Source of the DNA: Ferrovibrio sp046297895
GTDB lineage: Bacteria > Pseudomonadota > Alphaproteobacteria > Ferrovibrionales > Ferrovibrionaceae
DNA length: 64,000 bases
Assembly: GCF_046297895.1 (NCBI RefSeq)
Contig: NZ_JBKBHC010000005.1
Coordinates: forward strand, 186,001 to 250,000
Direction of reading: 5' to 3'
Position numbers and translations under genes: made by a program. How positions within the stretch are numbered: position 1 is the first letter of the stretch; every line of letters begins with the position of its first letter. The notes beneath the pieces are model-generated. The model did no database searches. It was not told the origin of the DNA and saw only the letters and a program-made list of their open reading frames with translations. Below are positions 25,769 to 33,783 of the stretch, piece by piece.

Positions 25769-26332
25769 TTACTCCGCTGCGCCTTCGGCCGGGCTGTGGG
25801 CATCCTGTTTCTTCGGTGCCGGATTCGGGATCAGGCCCTGCAGAAAGGCGATGCGCTTGATGAGTTCGGAAATGCCCTGAAGAACGAGCAGCAGGAAACC
25901 GACCGGGATGAGCAGCTTGACCGGCCAGCGGATCAGGCCGCCAGCATCGCTGGACAGTTCGTTGCGGACGAAGGAGTCAACAAGCACCGGCCAGGACAGA
26001 TACATGATGATGATCGAGATGGGCAGCAGGAACAGCACCGTGCCGATGATGTCGATCCAGGTCAGTGTGCGCTCCGAGAAACGGCTGACGATCACGTCGA
26101 TCCGGATATGCTCGTTGCGCAGCAGGGTATATCCGGCGCAGAGCATGAAAATCGCCGAGAAGAGATACCATTGTACCTCCAGCCAGGCATTCGAGCTTGT
26201 GTTGAAACCGTAGCGGACAACAGCGTTGCCCGAACTGATGATCACCGCGACAAGTACCGCCCAATAGACGATACGGCCAACGGCAGCATTCAGGCCGTCG
26301 ATCAGACGGCTGAGTGTCAGCAGAATATTCAC
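25769..26332 (-). CDS. TRAP transporter small permease (DctQ)
   Basis: 187 residues with four hydrophobic segments: IVYWAVLVAVIISSGNAVVRY, WLEVQWYLFSAIFMLCAGYTLL, IDIIGTVLFLLPISIIIMYLSW and LLIPVGFLLLVLQGISELIK. NEHIRIDVI after segment 2 is the DctQ signature. It forms a complex with DctM, 6 bases downstream. The binding-protein gene lies on the opposite strand and converges with dctM rather than sharing its operon. Confidence 0.92.
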   Translation of the reverse strand: MNILLTLSRLIDGLNAAVGRIVYWAVLVAVIISSGNAVVRYGFNTSSNAWLEVQWYLFSAIFMLCAGYTLLRNEHIRIDVIVSRFSERTLTWIDIIGTVLFLLPISIIIMYLSWPVLVDSFVRNELSSDAGGLIRWPVKLLIPVGFLLLVLQGISELIKRIAFLQGLIPNPAPKKQDAHSPAEGAAE

Positions 26333-26717
26333 AAGACCTCCCTACCCCGGCATCTTCGGCCCGCAAGCCGAAAGACGACAAAAAAGCACTTTGGCGGCAG
26401 CGAGTTACCCCCGCTGCGCCGGCCGGTCAACCCGCCGCATGGCATGAGCCCGGTTTTTTACGCCCCCTGTTAAGGCGGCCCGGTTATAGCAGATCAGCCG
26501 AGGGGGTGAAATATTCGGCGGCAAGCCAAGCAATCGAACGGGTTACGAAAAAATTACGTGGTCGCCCGGGCCCGGTTGGCAGTATCCATGCCCGGGAAGT
26601 CGGAAAATTTAACCATTTTGTGCCAGCTTTTCCGGATATTGCTGGCGCATCCCGGGGTTGTGTCGCACAATTCCAGAACGCCATGATCGGACGCCAGAAA
26701 GGACTGCCTTTTCCGCC
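26333..26717. other. 385-bp intergenic region between dctQ and a hypothetical gene
   Basis: Divergent promoter region. I find no gene-like frame and no RNA gene. A CtrA half-site-like octamer TTAACCAT is at 26609-26616. No strong palindrome and no copy of the GTATAC repeat seen before dctP. Short homopolymer runs (TTTTTT at 26454-26459, AAAAAATT near 26547) stand out from the GC-rich background. Confidence 0.5.
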
Positions 26718-27146
26718 ATGTGGCGCAATGTCGTGAAACGAGCCTCCAAACGTCCGGCCGAGCCCGACCTGGCGCCCACCCCGCGCGACCGCGAGCGCGT
26801 GGACGGCATCATCAACAAGATTTCCGAAGAGACGCTGCTGGTCTTCGACCTGCTGAAGGATGGCATGGTCAAGGAAGCCTCCTTCAAGACGGTTGAGGAG
26901 AGCATCACGCGGCATTGCATCCTGTCCACTTTCGAGCAGGTGCGCGCCGACGCCTTCCGCGATGCAGCCGGACTGGCGCGCCATCAGGCCCGGCGTTTTG
27001 CCGAGGCCGCACTGGAAATGCCAGAACCGCAACAGCGTCAGTTCATCCTGTCCGTCTCGCAGGCTTTCGAGCGTTTCGCCAAGCAACTGCAGTCCATCGA
27101 GCAGAAGGCCCTGGCCGACAAACAGCGCCGCGAAAAACAGGACTGA
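26718..27146 (+). CDS. Hypothetical helical protein
   Basis: 142 residues from the ATG at 26718 (MWRNVVKRASKRPAEPD). Not recognised. The N-terminus is basic and Pro-rich, the rest is predicted to be mostly helical and charged, with ETLLVFDLLKDGMVKEASFK in the middle and a Lys/Arg/Gln-rich end (EQKALADKQRREKQD). No signal peptide or membrane segment. It precedes another unknown gene by 90 bases on the same strand. Upstream in-frame starts have no good ribosome site. Confidence 0.65.
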   Translation: MWRNVVKRASKRPAEPDLAPTPRDRERVDGIINKISEETLLVFDLLKDGMVKEASFKTVEESITRHCILSTFEQVRADAFRDAAGLARHQARRFAEAALEMPEPQQRQFILSVSQAFERFAKQLQSIEQKALADKQRREKQD

Positions 27147-27236
27147 CCAGGCTACAGGGTCTTGCCAATCACCCTTACGTTGCGCGAAAATTCTCGCGAC
27201 AAATGTTCTGTAAAAGCCGGACTGGCGGGGGAATAA

Positions 27237-28427
27237 ATGGTGTTTGGGTCATTGTTCGGCTCGCGGGCCTATGCCTACGAAATCTACGTCCAGGTTGATG
27301 GGCGCTGGCGTCTGGACAAACGCCTGGAAGGCGATTCCGGGATGACGCAGCACGCCAATGAGCAGATGGAGAAGTCGGCCATAGCCCAGGCCAACGCCCT
27401 GCTGAACATGGGCGATTTCACAGCGGTTAAAATCCTGCGTTCGCGGGCCCGCTCCGATGGCTTTGCGACACAGACGGAAATCTTCAACAAGACCGCCACG
27501 GCCAAGGCCAAGGCAATGGTCACGCGGCCCTTCAAGGGCCTGTTCCCGGTTTGTGAAACACCCTACGACCTCGCCCGCCGCCCCGCCGCCAAAGGCTTCA
27601 GCGCCACCTACCGCGAATTCCTCGACAAGCAGAACGCCACCTCGCTGGAGCTGCTGCATTCCCCGCAGCATCAGCGCAAGCTGAATGACATGAGCAATTT
27701 CCTGCGGGCCGGCCTCTACGCCCTGGCTGGCGCACAGACCCAGGCCGGCCTGCCCAGCCAGGCCGAGCGCAGCAAGAAGCTGGAAGCGCTGTTCGACAAG
27801 CTGATCCAGCGCACCCGCGATGCAATGGCGGAAAAGAACCTGCCTGCCTTCGAAAACAATAACTTCGCCCGGCTTTATGAGCGCCTGGCGGCGCGTATGC
27901 AGGACGATGAACTTCGTTTCACGTATTTCTTCCAGACCGCGAAGGTAACGCAGACCATGTCCAGTTACGCCGCCCGGCTGGATATCGTCCTCACCGACAT
28001 GATCGAGCGGCCGATGAACGGCAACGGCATCCTGCTCGACGAAATCGCGGCCAGTTGCCTGGACTCCACAACCCTGATCCAGGATTTGCTCGGGTCCCGC
28101 CCTGGCCTGGCCGAAGCCCTGATGGCGCTGGCCGATCTCTCTGCCGGCAAGCTGACCATGCCGGCCAAGCCTGATCCGCTGCTGGAGAAACTAAACCGTG
28201 CGCTGGGCGAAGGCCGCCTGCCTCACTGCGTCGACACGATATGGGAACGCATCCTGGGCAACTTGAATTCCAAGGCCCTGCTCAGCAAGAACGAGCCCAA
28301 GAAAGAATGGCAGATGTCGCGCAACCTGAATCAGAAGCTGATGTCGGTTGTGCCGGAGAACCACAAGGAAGCCGTGGAATATGCAGGTCGCATGCGCATC
28401 GAACGCGCCCGCAACATGGAAAACTGA
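27237..28427 (+). CDS. Conserved hypothetical protein, 396 aa
   Basis: Begins VFGSLFGSRAYAYEIYVQVDGRWRLDKRLEGDS after Met, with GGGGGAATAA ahead. No signal peptide; mostly helical and soluble. The N-terminal ~75 residues look like a small alpha/beta module (EIYVQVDGRW, then FTAVKILRSRARSDG). The rest is a long helical region with no motif I recognise. The end is basic (RMRIERARNMEN). It follows the 142-residue unknown gene. No function is proposed. Confidence 0.7.
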   Translation: MVFGSLFGSRAYAYEIYVQVDGRWRLDKRLEGDSGMTQHANEQMEKSAIAQANALLNMGDFTAVKILRSRARSDGFATQTEIFNKTATAKAKAMVTRPFKGLFPVCETPYDLARRPAAKGFSATYREFLDKQNATSLELLHSPQHQRKLNDMSNFLRAGLYALAGAQTQAGLPSQAERSKKLEALFDKLIQRTRDAMAEKNLPAFENNNFARLYERLAARMQDDELRFTYFFQTAKVTQTMSSYAARLDIVLTDMIERPMNGNGILLDEIAASCLDSTTLIQDLLGSRPGLAEALMALADLSAGKLTMPAKPDPLLEKLNRALGEGRLPHCVDTIWERILGNLNSKALLSKNEPKKEWQMSRNLNQKLMSVVPENHKEAVEYAGRMRIERARNMEN

Positions 28428-28436
28428 CGGGTTACA

Positions 28437-28463
28437 CCGATGGCCAGCCGCGCTGGCCATCGG
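28437..28463. terminator. Strong hairpin between convergent genes
   Basis: Perfect 12-bp inverted repeat CCGATGGCCAGC / GCTGGCCATCGG with a 3-base loop, between the stops of the plus-strand unknown gene (28427) and the minus-strand pentapeptide gene (28482). There is no T tract on either side, so it may act as a transcript 3-prime stabiliser or a Rho-assisted terminator. Confidence 0.6.
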
Positions 28464-28481
28464 CATCACAGGAATACGGCT

Positions 28482-29747
28482 TTAGTTCAACGGCGGCATT
28501 TGTGCGCCGGTGGTGTCGGCACCGTTGAGATCGGTATTGACCATCTTGGCATCGGTGAGATTGGCATTCACCAGCCGGGCCCGCGTCAGCTTTGCATCGA
28601 TCAGGTTGGCACCCTTCAGCAGCGCATCGGAAAAATCGGCTTCCGTCGCATCCGCAGCCGCCAGGCTGGCCGACCAGAAGCGGCCGATCGGCTTGCCGTC
28701 CGGACCGCGCAGCGGCACCTGACCGAATTGCGCACGCTGCAGGATCGCCTTGTGCAGGGTCGCGCGGGCGAAATTCGCACCATTGGCCAGGGCGCCAATC
28801 AGATTGGCGCCTGTGAGGTCGGACTCTGACAGGTCGGTCATCACCAGATTGGCATTCTGCAGCTTGGCGCCGGCCAGCTTGGCGCCTTTGAGATTGGCGC
28901 CGCTGAGGTCTTTGCCAGACAGGTCGATGCGTTCCATGTTCAGACCGGCCAGATCGGCGCGCGAGCCTTCCTTGCCATCGGTCTTGATCCACTTTTCGTG
29001 TTCCTGAAGGATATTCGCCACCGTGTCGCCGAAGCTGGAGACATCGACAAACAATTCGGCGCCGGCGAAATTGGCGGAATCCATATCCACATCTTCCAGG
29101 ATTGCGCCCTTCAGGTCGGCACCCTGGAAATCCGCACCGTCGATCAGCGCGAGCGACATGTCGACGCCGCGCAGGCAAGCACCCTTGAAATCGGCACCGG
29201 CCAGATTGGCCTTGCGCAGAGATACCTTGGTCAGGTTGGCGCGCGACAGATTCGCACCGGCCAGATTGACGCCGTTCATGTTCGAGCCGGTCAGGTTGGA
29301 GCCACGCAGGTTGGCCTCGGCCAGATCCGCGCCGCCCGTATTGGCCTTGGGCTTCTTGCCGCTGGCATCCTTGGCTCCGAAGCCGACACCATCGTCCGAA
29401 GCCTGCATCAGCGCGCCGCCGCGGAAATCCACGCCCATGAGGCGGGCCCCGGCCAGGGTAGCGCCGCGCATCGACGCGCCACGCAGATCGGCTTTGGACA
29501 GATCCGCCCGCGACAGGTCGGCGCGTTCCAGATTGGCCGCAAAGAGATCGGCTTCCGAGAGATTGGTCTCGACCAGAACGGCACGTGAAAGATTGGCGCC
29601 AGAGAGCTTGGCTGCGCGCAAATCAGCGCCGCTGAAGTCGTAACCCTGAAGGTCGGCCAGCGAAAGGTTGAGACGCGCTCCACGGGGACGCTTCAGCAGC
29701 CACTCCCTGTGGCGGCCAAGCATCCGTTCTACTTCCATCGGGTTCAT
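28482..29747 (-). CDS. Pentapeptide-repeat protein
   Basis: 421 residues composed largely of A(D/N)LxX pentapeptides, for example ADLRAAKLSGANLSRAVLVE and ADLSKADLRGASMRGATLAG. This predicts a right-handed quadrilateral beta-helix. The array is broken near residues 112-135 by a charged loop (SDDGVGFGAKDASGKKPKAN) and near 230-260 (FGDTVANILQEHEKWIKTDGKEG), giving three helix blocks. No membrane or signal segment apart from the N-terminal MLGRHREWLLKRP. Some such proteins mimic DNA to protect gyrase, but nothing here proves that. Confidence 0.92.
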   Translation of the reverse strand: MNPMEVERMLGRHREWLLKRPRGARLNLSLADLQGYDFSGADLRAAKLSGANLSRAVLVETNLSEADLFAANLERADLSRADLSKADLRGASMRGATLAGARLMGVDFRGGALMQASDDGVGFGAKDASGKKPKANTGGADLAEANLRGSNLTGSNMNGVNLAGANLSRANLTKVSLRKANLAGADFKGACLRGVDMSLALIDGADFQGADLKGAILEDVDMDSANFAGAELFVDVSSFGDTVANILQEHEKWIKTDGKEGSRADLAGLNMERIDLSGKDLSGANLKGAKLAGAKLQNANLVMTDLSESDLTGANLIGALANGANFARATLHKAILQRAQFGQVPLRGPDGKPIGRFWSASLAAADATEADFSDALLKGANLIDAKLTRARLVNANLTDAKMVNTDLNGADTTGAQMPPLN

Positions 29748-29990
29748 TCTGACCCTTACCCCCTCTAGCCAAACTGGCGGCGCCCCTGATATCCGGGTTA
29801 TGTCTTTGCCGTAATAAACAATCCGTGAATTTTAATGCTTTTCCCGGGCCCCGCGCAATCTTTCCGCCGGACCCGGCGCATTGATCGGGCCGGCGCGGTA
29901 ACGACGAGACCGGCACGACATTTGTTTGAGACGGCCAGCCAAACTTCATACACTTAGCCGGCATGTCTCCTCCCTTAGTATAGCCCGACC

Positions 29991-31043
29991 ATGACAGATC
30001 CAGCCAAGCTGCGTGCCCTGCGCGAGAAGTTCGCCGCCGCAAAAGGTGGGGATATCTTCGATCCCGCCTTCCGCGCCGTGGCCGACCAGCAGTTCAGCGA
30101 CGGCGAACGCCGCAAATGGCCCTTTTCGGACGCCGCCACCTTCCTGGGCGCCCCCTACCGGCCCGAGGCCGCCCAGTCCGAGGATTTCGCCGGGCTGGAT
30201 TTCGCCCTGATCGGACTGCCAATGGATCTGGGTGTGACCAACCGCGCCGGCGCCAGGCTGGGCCCCCGGGCGGTCCGCGCGGTGGAACGCATCGGCCCAT
30301 ATGAGCATGCCCTGAAGATGGCCCCGTTCATCGGCTGCAAGGCGGCCGACATCGGCGACGTGCCGTTCCGCAGCCGCTTCAGCCTGGAAAGCTGCCACCA
30401 GGATATCGAGGCCTTCTACCGCCGGGTGGCGGCAGCCGGCGTGATCCCTCTCTCGGTGGGCGGCGACCATTCGGTGACATGGCCGATCCTGAAGGCCCTG
30501 GGCGCCGATCGCCCGGTGGGTCTGGTCCATATCGACGCCCATTGCGACACCTCAGGCCCCTACGAGGGCTCGAAATTCCACCATGGCGGCCCCTTCCGCA
30601 TGGCCGTACTGGACGGCGTGCTGGACCCCGACCGCACGATCCAGATCGGCATCCGCGGCGGCGCGGAATACCTGTGGGAATTCTCCTACGAGTCCGGAAT
30701 GACGGTGATCCATGCCGAGGAGGTCGCCACCATGGGCATCCCGGCGGTGATCGCCAGGGCACGCCAGGTGGTAGGCGATGGGCCGGTCTATGTCTCGTTC
30801 GACGTGGACGGGCTGGACCCCGCCTTCGCACCCGGCACCGGTACGCCCGAGATCGGGGGCCTGAGCACTGCCGAGGCCCTGGCCATCCTGCGCGGTCTGA
30901 TCGGCCTTGACGTCATCGGCGGCGACGTCGTGGAGGTGGCGCCGCAATACGATGGCACCACCAACACGGCCCATGCCGGTGCGCAGATGCTGTTCACGAT
31001 CTTTTGCCTGGCCCGCGCGGCGTGGGAGCGTCGAAAGGACTAG
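29991..31043 (+). CDS. Arginase/agmatinase-family ureohydrolase
   Basis: 350 residues, binuclear-manganese hydrolase. Metal ligands are visible in LSVGGDHSVTWP (His160), HIDAHCDTSGPYEG (Asp182, His184, Asp186) and SFDVDGLDPAFAPGTGTPE (Asp271, Asp273). The long N-terminus with FLGAPYRPE and LPMDLGVTNRAGARLGPRAVR matches agmatinase/guanidinobutyrase-type SpeB proteins. It releases urea from a guanidino compound; the actual substrate is not decided by sequence. Its 3-prime end overlaps the convergent lysR by 50 bases. Confidence 0.93.
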   Translation: MTDPAKLRALREKFAAAKGGDIFDPAFRAVADQQFSDGERRKWPFSDAATFLGAPYRPEAAQSEDFAGLDFALIGLPMDLGVTNRAGARLGPRAVRAVERIGPYEHALKMAPFIGCKAADIGDVPFRSRFSLESCHQDIEAFYRRVAAAGVIPLSVGGDHSVTWPILKALGADRPVGLVHIDAHCDTSGPYEGSKFHHGGPFRMAVLDGVLDPDRTIQIGIRGGAEYLWEFSYESGMTVIHAEEVATMGIPAVIARARQVVGDGPVYVSFDVDGLDPAFAPGTGTPEIGGLSTAEALAILRGLIGLDVIGGDVVEVAPQYDGTTNTAHAGAQMLFTIFCLARAAWERRKD

Positions 31044-31956
31044 GCCCGCGCCGGCCAACAGAACTGCCAAAGGCCGCGACGATTTCATTGGCCAAAGCCT
31101 GGGCCGGCGCCGACAATACACGCGCCTTGAGCCGCAGAAGCCCCAGTTGCCTGCTCAAGGCCGGCCGAACCAGCGGCCGCATGGTGAGTTTCTCGCCGGC
31201 AAACATTGAGAAGGTCAGCGCCGGCAGAGCCGTGACGCCCAATCCGGCGGAGACCAGCGCAATCGCCGAGGCGATCTGCTCAACCTCATAGCGCGGGCGA
31301 AGCGAAAAATCGGCCTGCAGCAGAACGGCATCAGCCAGACGCCGCACCGAGGTGGATCCCGCCATGGCGACATAAGGATGGCCATCCAGTGCTCGCCATG
31401 GCAAAGGGCCCTTCCCGGCCAGCGGATGGTCGTTACGGCAAACCAGATGGATGCGGTCGGCGCCGATCACATCATAGACCAGCAAGCCTCCTTCGGCCGT
31501 TCGCGTGGTGACGGCAAAATCGGCAACGCCATCCTCGACCATCCGCACTGCCCGGTCGTGCATCACGTCGAAAAGCGCCACATCAATGCCGGGGTATTTC
31601 CGCTGCAGGCTGTGCAGGGCATGCGGCAAGATGGAGGCGGCAATCGAAGGCAGCACCGCGATGGCCAGGCGGCCATGCAAGCCGGCTGCCCGCGATGCGA
31701 CGCCCTGCAGGGCAACGCGGAAATCGCGGATAAGATCATCGGCAACGGCCGCCAGCTGCCGGCCATCGGCCGTGAGCGCCAGATGCCGGGTGGTGCGTTC
31801 GAACAGCGTGACGCCAAGTTCAGTTTCGATCTTGCGGATGGCGACGCTGAGCGCGGGCTGCGAGATATGCAGTTTCTCCGCTGCCTCGCTGAAAGTGCTG
31901 CAGCGGCTGGCCTGGGCAAAAAGTTCAAGCTGCCGGATCGTCAGATTTATAGACAT
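30994..31956 (-). CDS. LysR-family transcriptional regulator
   Basis: 320 residues from the ATG at 31956 (MSINLTIRQLELFAQASRCS). Winged HTH at about 5-65 with FSEAAEKLHISQPALSVAIRKIETELG; effector-binding domain from ~92 (LHGRLAIAVLPSIAASILP). An upstream extension in the same frame would translate the AT-rich intergenic region and was rejected. Divergent from the AtuA-like operon 94 bases away, so it is its likely regulator. It overlaps the ureohydrolase gene tail-to-tail. Confidence 0.93.
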   Translation of the reverse strand: MSINLTIRQLELFAQASRCSTFSEAAEKLHISQPALSVAIRKIETELGVTLFERTTRHLALTADGRQLAAVADDLIRDFRVALQGVASRAAGLHGRLAIAVLPSIAASILPHALHSLQRKYPGIDVALFDVMHDRAVRMVEDGVADFAVTTRTAEGGLLVYDVIGADRIHLVCRNDHPLAGKGPLPWRALDGHPYVAMAGSTSVRRLADAVLLQADFSLRPRYEVEQIASAIALVSAGLGVTALPALTFSMFAGEKLTMRPLVRPALSRQLGLLRLKARVLSAPAQALANEIVAAFGSSVGRRGPSPFDAPTPRGPGKRS

Positions 31957-32050
31957 ACATAATGATACTATAGATATTATATAATTGAAGTTATAGATGT
32001 GCCGGCTACTCTCCGCCACCGAGGAAACGCGGGAAGAGCCGTCGATCAGC
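31957..32050. promoter_or_regulatory. AT-rich divergent promoter/operator between lysR and the AtuA-like gene
   Basis: The stretch 31950-31998 is almost entirely A and T and includes ATAAT (31959-31963) and ATTAT (31976-31980) in inverted orientation, plus CTATA (31968-31972) and TATAG (31992-31996). This fits a LysR-type site (T-N11-A dyads) over divergent promoters. The AtuA-like gene has GGGAAGAG about 13 bases ahead of its ATG. Confidence 0.5.
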
Positions 32051-33421
32051 ATGTCGCCGCAGACCGTCCATATCGGTGCAGGCGCCGGATTTGCCGGCGA
32101 TCGTGCCGGCAGTGCCGTCGCCGTGGTGGATGCCCTGGCGGCCTCGGGCGCTCCATCCTTCCTGATCTTCGAGACGCTGGCCGAACGCACACTGGCGCTG
32201 GCCCAGCTGGATCGTCAGCGTGAGGCTGAAGCCGGCTACAGCCCGAGCATGCTGGCCCTGGTGGAGCCCGTGCTGGCGAAATGCCTGACCAGCGGGATTC
32301 GTATCGTCAGCAATTTCGGGGCCGCTAATCCGCATGGCGCGGCAAAACGCCTGGCCGCATTAGCAGCAGACCTTGGCTTTTCCGCCGTGAAGATCGCGGT
32401 GGTGGGCGGCGATGACCTGACCGGCCGTCTGTCCGCCGCCGATCTGGCAGCCCGCGAAACCGAGCGGACCCTGCTTTCAGCCGGGAGCCGGATCATCTCG
32501 GCGAATGCCTATCTCGGGGCCAGGCCGATTGCCGAGGCGCTGGATCGCGGCGCGGATATCGTGGTGACCGGGCGGGTTGCCGATCCGGCGCTGGCGCTTG
32601 GACCATTGGTGCATGCTTTCGGCTGGGACTGGAATGACTGGTCCCGCATTGCTGCCGGAACGCTGGTCGGACATCTGCTGGAATGCGGACCCCAGGTCAG
32701 CGGCGGCTACTTCGCCGATCCCGGCTACAAGGACGTGCCGGACCTGGCCGATCTGGGGTATCCGATCGCGGAAGTGGCCCGTGACGGTCGTGCGATCATC
32801 ACCAAACCGGCCGGGACCGGCGGCTGCGTCGACCTGCGCACGGTGAAGGAGCAGCTGCTCTATGAAATCCATGACCCGGCGGCCTATCTGACGCCCGACG
32901 TGGTGCTCGACATCACCGGTGTGGAACTCGTACAGGCCGGGCCCGATCGCGTGGCGGTTTCCGGTGCCATCGGACATCCACGGCCCGACAGCCTGAAGGC
33001 GACGGTATGCATCGAATCCGGCTTTCTGGCCGAGGCGGAGATCTCGTATGCCGGCCCGAATGCCGCGGCCCGCGCCAGGCTGGCCGTCAGGATCGTGTGC
33101 GAACGCATGGCCCGCCGGCATCCGGGACTGCCCATCCGCGCCGACGTTATCGGTCTGTGCAGCGTATTCGGCGACAGCACCGGCGCCATGCTGGCCCGGG
33201 CCTTCGAAGCTGACGGCAGCGATGACCTGCGCGTGCGCTTCGCCACACGCAGCCCGGATCGCCGCGCGGCCGAATGCCTGCTGGCGGAAGTGGAAGCGCT
33301 GTACGTTGCCGGCCCGGCCGGCGGCGGCGGAATCCGGCGGCACCTGCTGCCGCAACTGGCCAGCGCTTCCTGCCTGATCGAGCGCGAGCATGTGCAAGAA
33401 ACGGTGGAGGTGATGCCATGA
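32051..33421 (+). CDS. AtuA-like (DUF1446) acyl-CoA-associated protein, large subunit
   Basis: 456 residues from the ATG at 32051 (MSPQTVHIGAGAGFAGDR); an earlier ATG at 31997 is possible. Family marks: HIGAGAGFAGDR, ILIVSNFGAANP-like RIVSNFGAANPHGAA, DIVVTGRVADPALALGPLVHAFGW, HLLECGPQVSGGYFADPGYKDVPDLADLGYPI and AGTGGCVDLRTVKEQLLYEI. AtuA belongs to the acyclic terpene (citronellol/geraniol) pathway but its reaction is not well defined; many homologues occur in other acid-degradation operons. The ATGA overlap with the next gene shows translational coupling. Confidence 0.85.
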   Translation: MSPQTVHIGAGAGFAGDRAGSAVAVVDALAASGAPSFLIFETLAERTLALAQLDRQREAEAGYSPSMLALVEPVLAKCLTSGIRIVSNFGAANPHGAAKRLAALAADLGFSAVKIAVVGGDDLTGRLSAADLAARETERTLLSAGSRIISANAYLGARPIAEALDRGADIVVTGRVADPALALGPLVHAFGWDWNDWSRIAAGTLVGHLLECGPQVSGGYFADPGYKDVPDLADLGYPIAEVARDGRAIITKPAGTGGCVDLRTVKEQLLYEIHDPAAYLTPDVVLDITGVELVQAGPDRVAVSGAIGHPRPDSLKATVCIESGFLAEAEISYAGPNAAARARLAVRIVCERMARRHPGLPIRADVIGLCSVFGDSTGAMLARAFEADGSDDLRVRFATRSPDRRAAECLLAEVEALYVAGPAGGGGIRRHLLPQLASASCLIEREHVQETVEVMP

Positions 33422-33768
33422 GCGACAGCCTTCCGCTGCATCGGCTGGCGCATGCCCGCGCCGGCGACAAGGGCAACCGGCTGAACATCGCCCTGATCTG
33501 CTATCGCCCCGAGAGTTACGCCCTGCTGGCCGAACAGGTGAGCGAAACCCGCGTGGCAGGGCTGTTTGCCGACCGTGGCGTGACCGAGGTCAGGCGCTAC
33601 GACCTGCCGAATCTGCATGCCTTCAACTTCGTACTCGATCACGCACTCGACGGCGGCGTGAATGCCAGCCTCGGCCTCGATGGCCATGGCAAGACACTGT
33701 CGTTCCTGCTGCTGACCCTGCCGGTCCGGCTGCCGGCTGGCTTCGCCCTTCACACCGAGCAACGATAA
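33418..33768 (+). CDS. AtuA-like C-terminal domain protein, small subunit
   Basis: 116 residues: LHRLAHARAGDKGNRLNIALICYRPE, RYDLPNLHAFNFVLDHALDGGVNASLGLDGHGKTLSFLLL. The ARAGDKGN and LPNLHAFNFVL motifs are those of the ferredoxin-fold domain that forms the C-terminus of single-chain AtuA proteins. Here the domain is a separate gene overlapping the large subunit stop by four bases (ATGA). The two probably form one complex. The ATG at 33418 has GGAGGTG ahead at 33405-33411. Confidence 0.82.
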   Translation: MSDSLPLHRLAHARAGDKGNRLNIALICYRPESYALLAEQVSETRVAGLFADRGVTEVRRYDLPNLHAFNFVLDHALDGGVNASLGLDGHGKTLSFLLLTLPVRLPAGFALHTEQR

Positions 33769-33783
33769 ACCGAGGAGGAAACC

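Noticed and set aside
29748..29990. Possible small gene or RNA between the pentapeptide gene and the ureohydrolase gene
   Set aside because: No frame with a ribosome site and no strong hairpin; it looks like a plain divergent promoter region.
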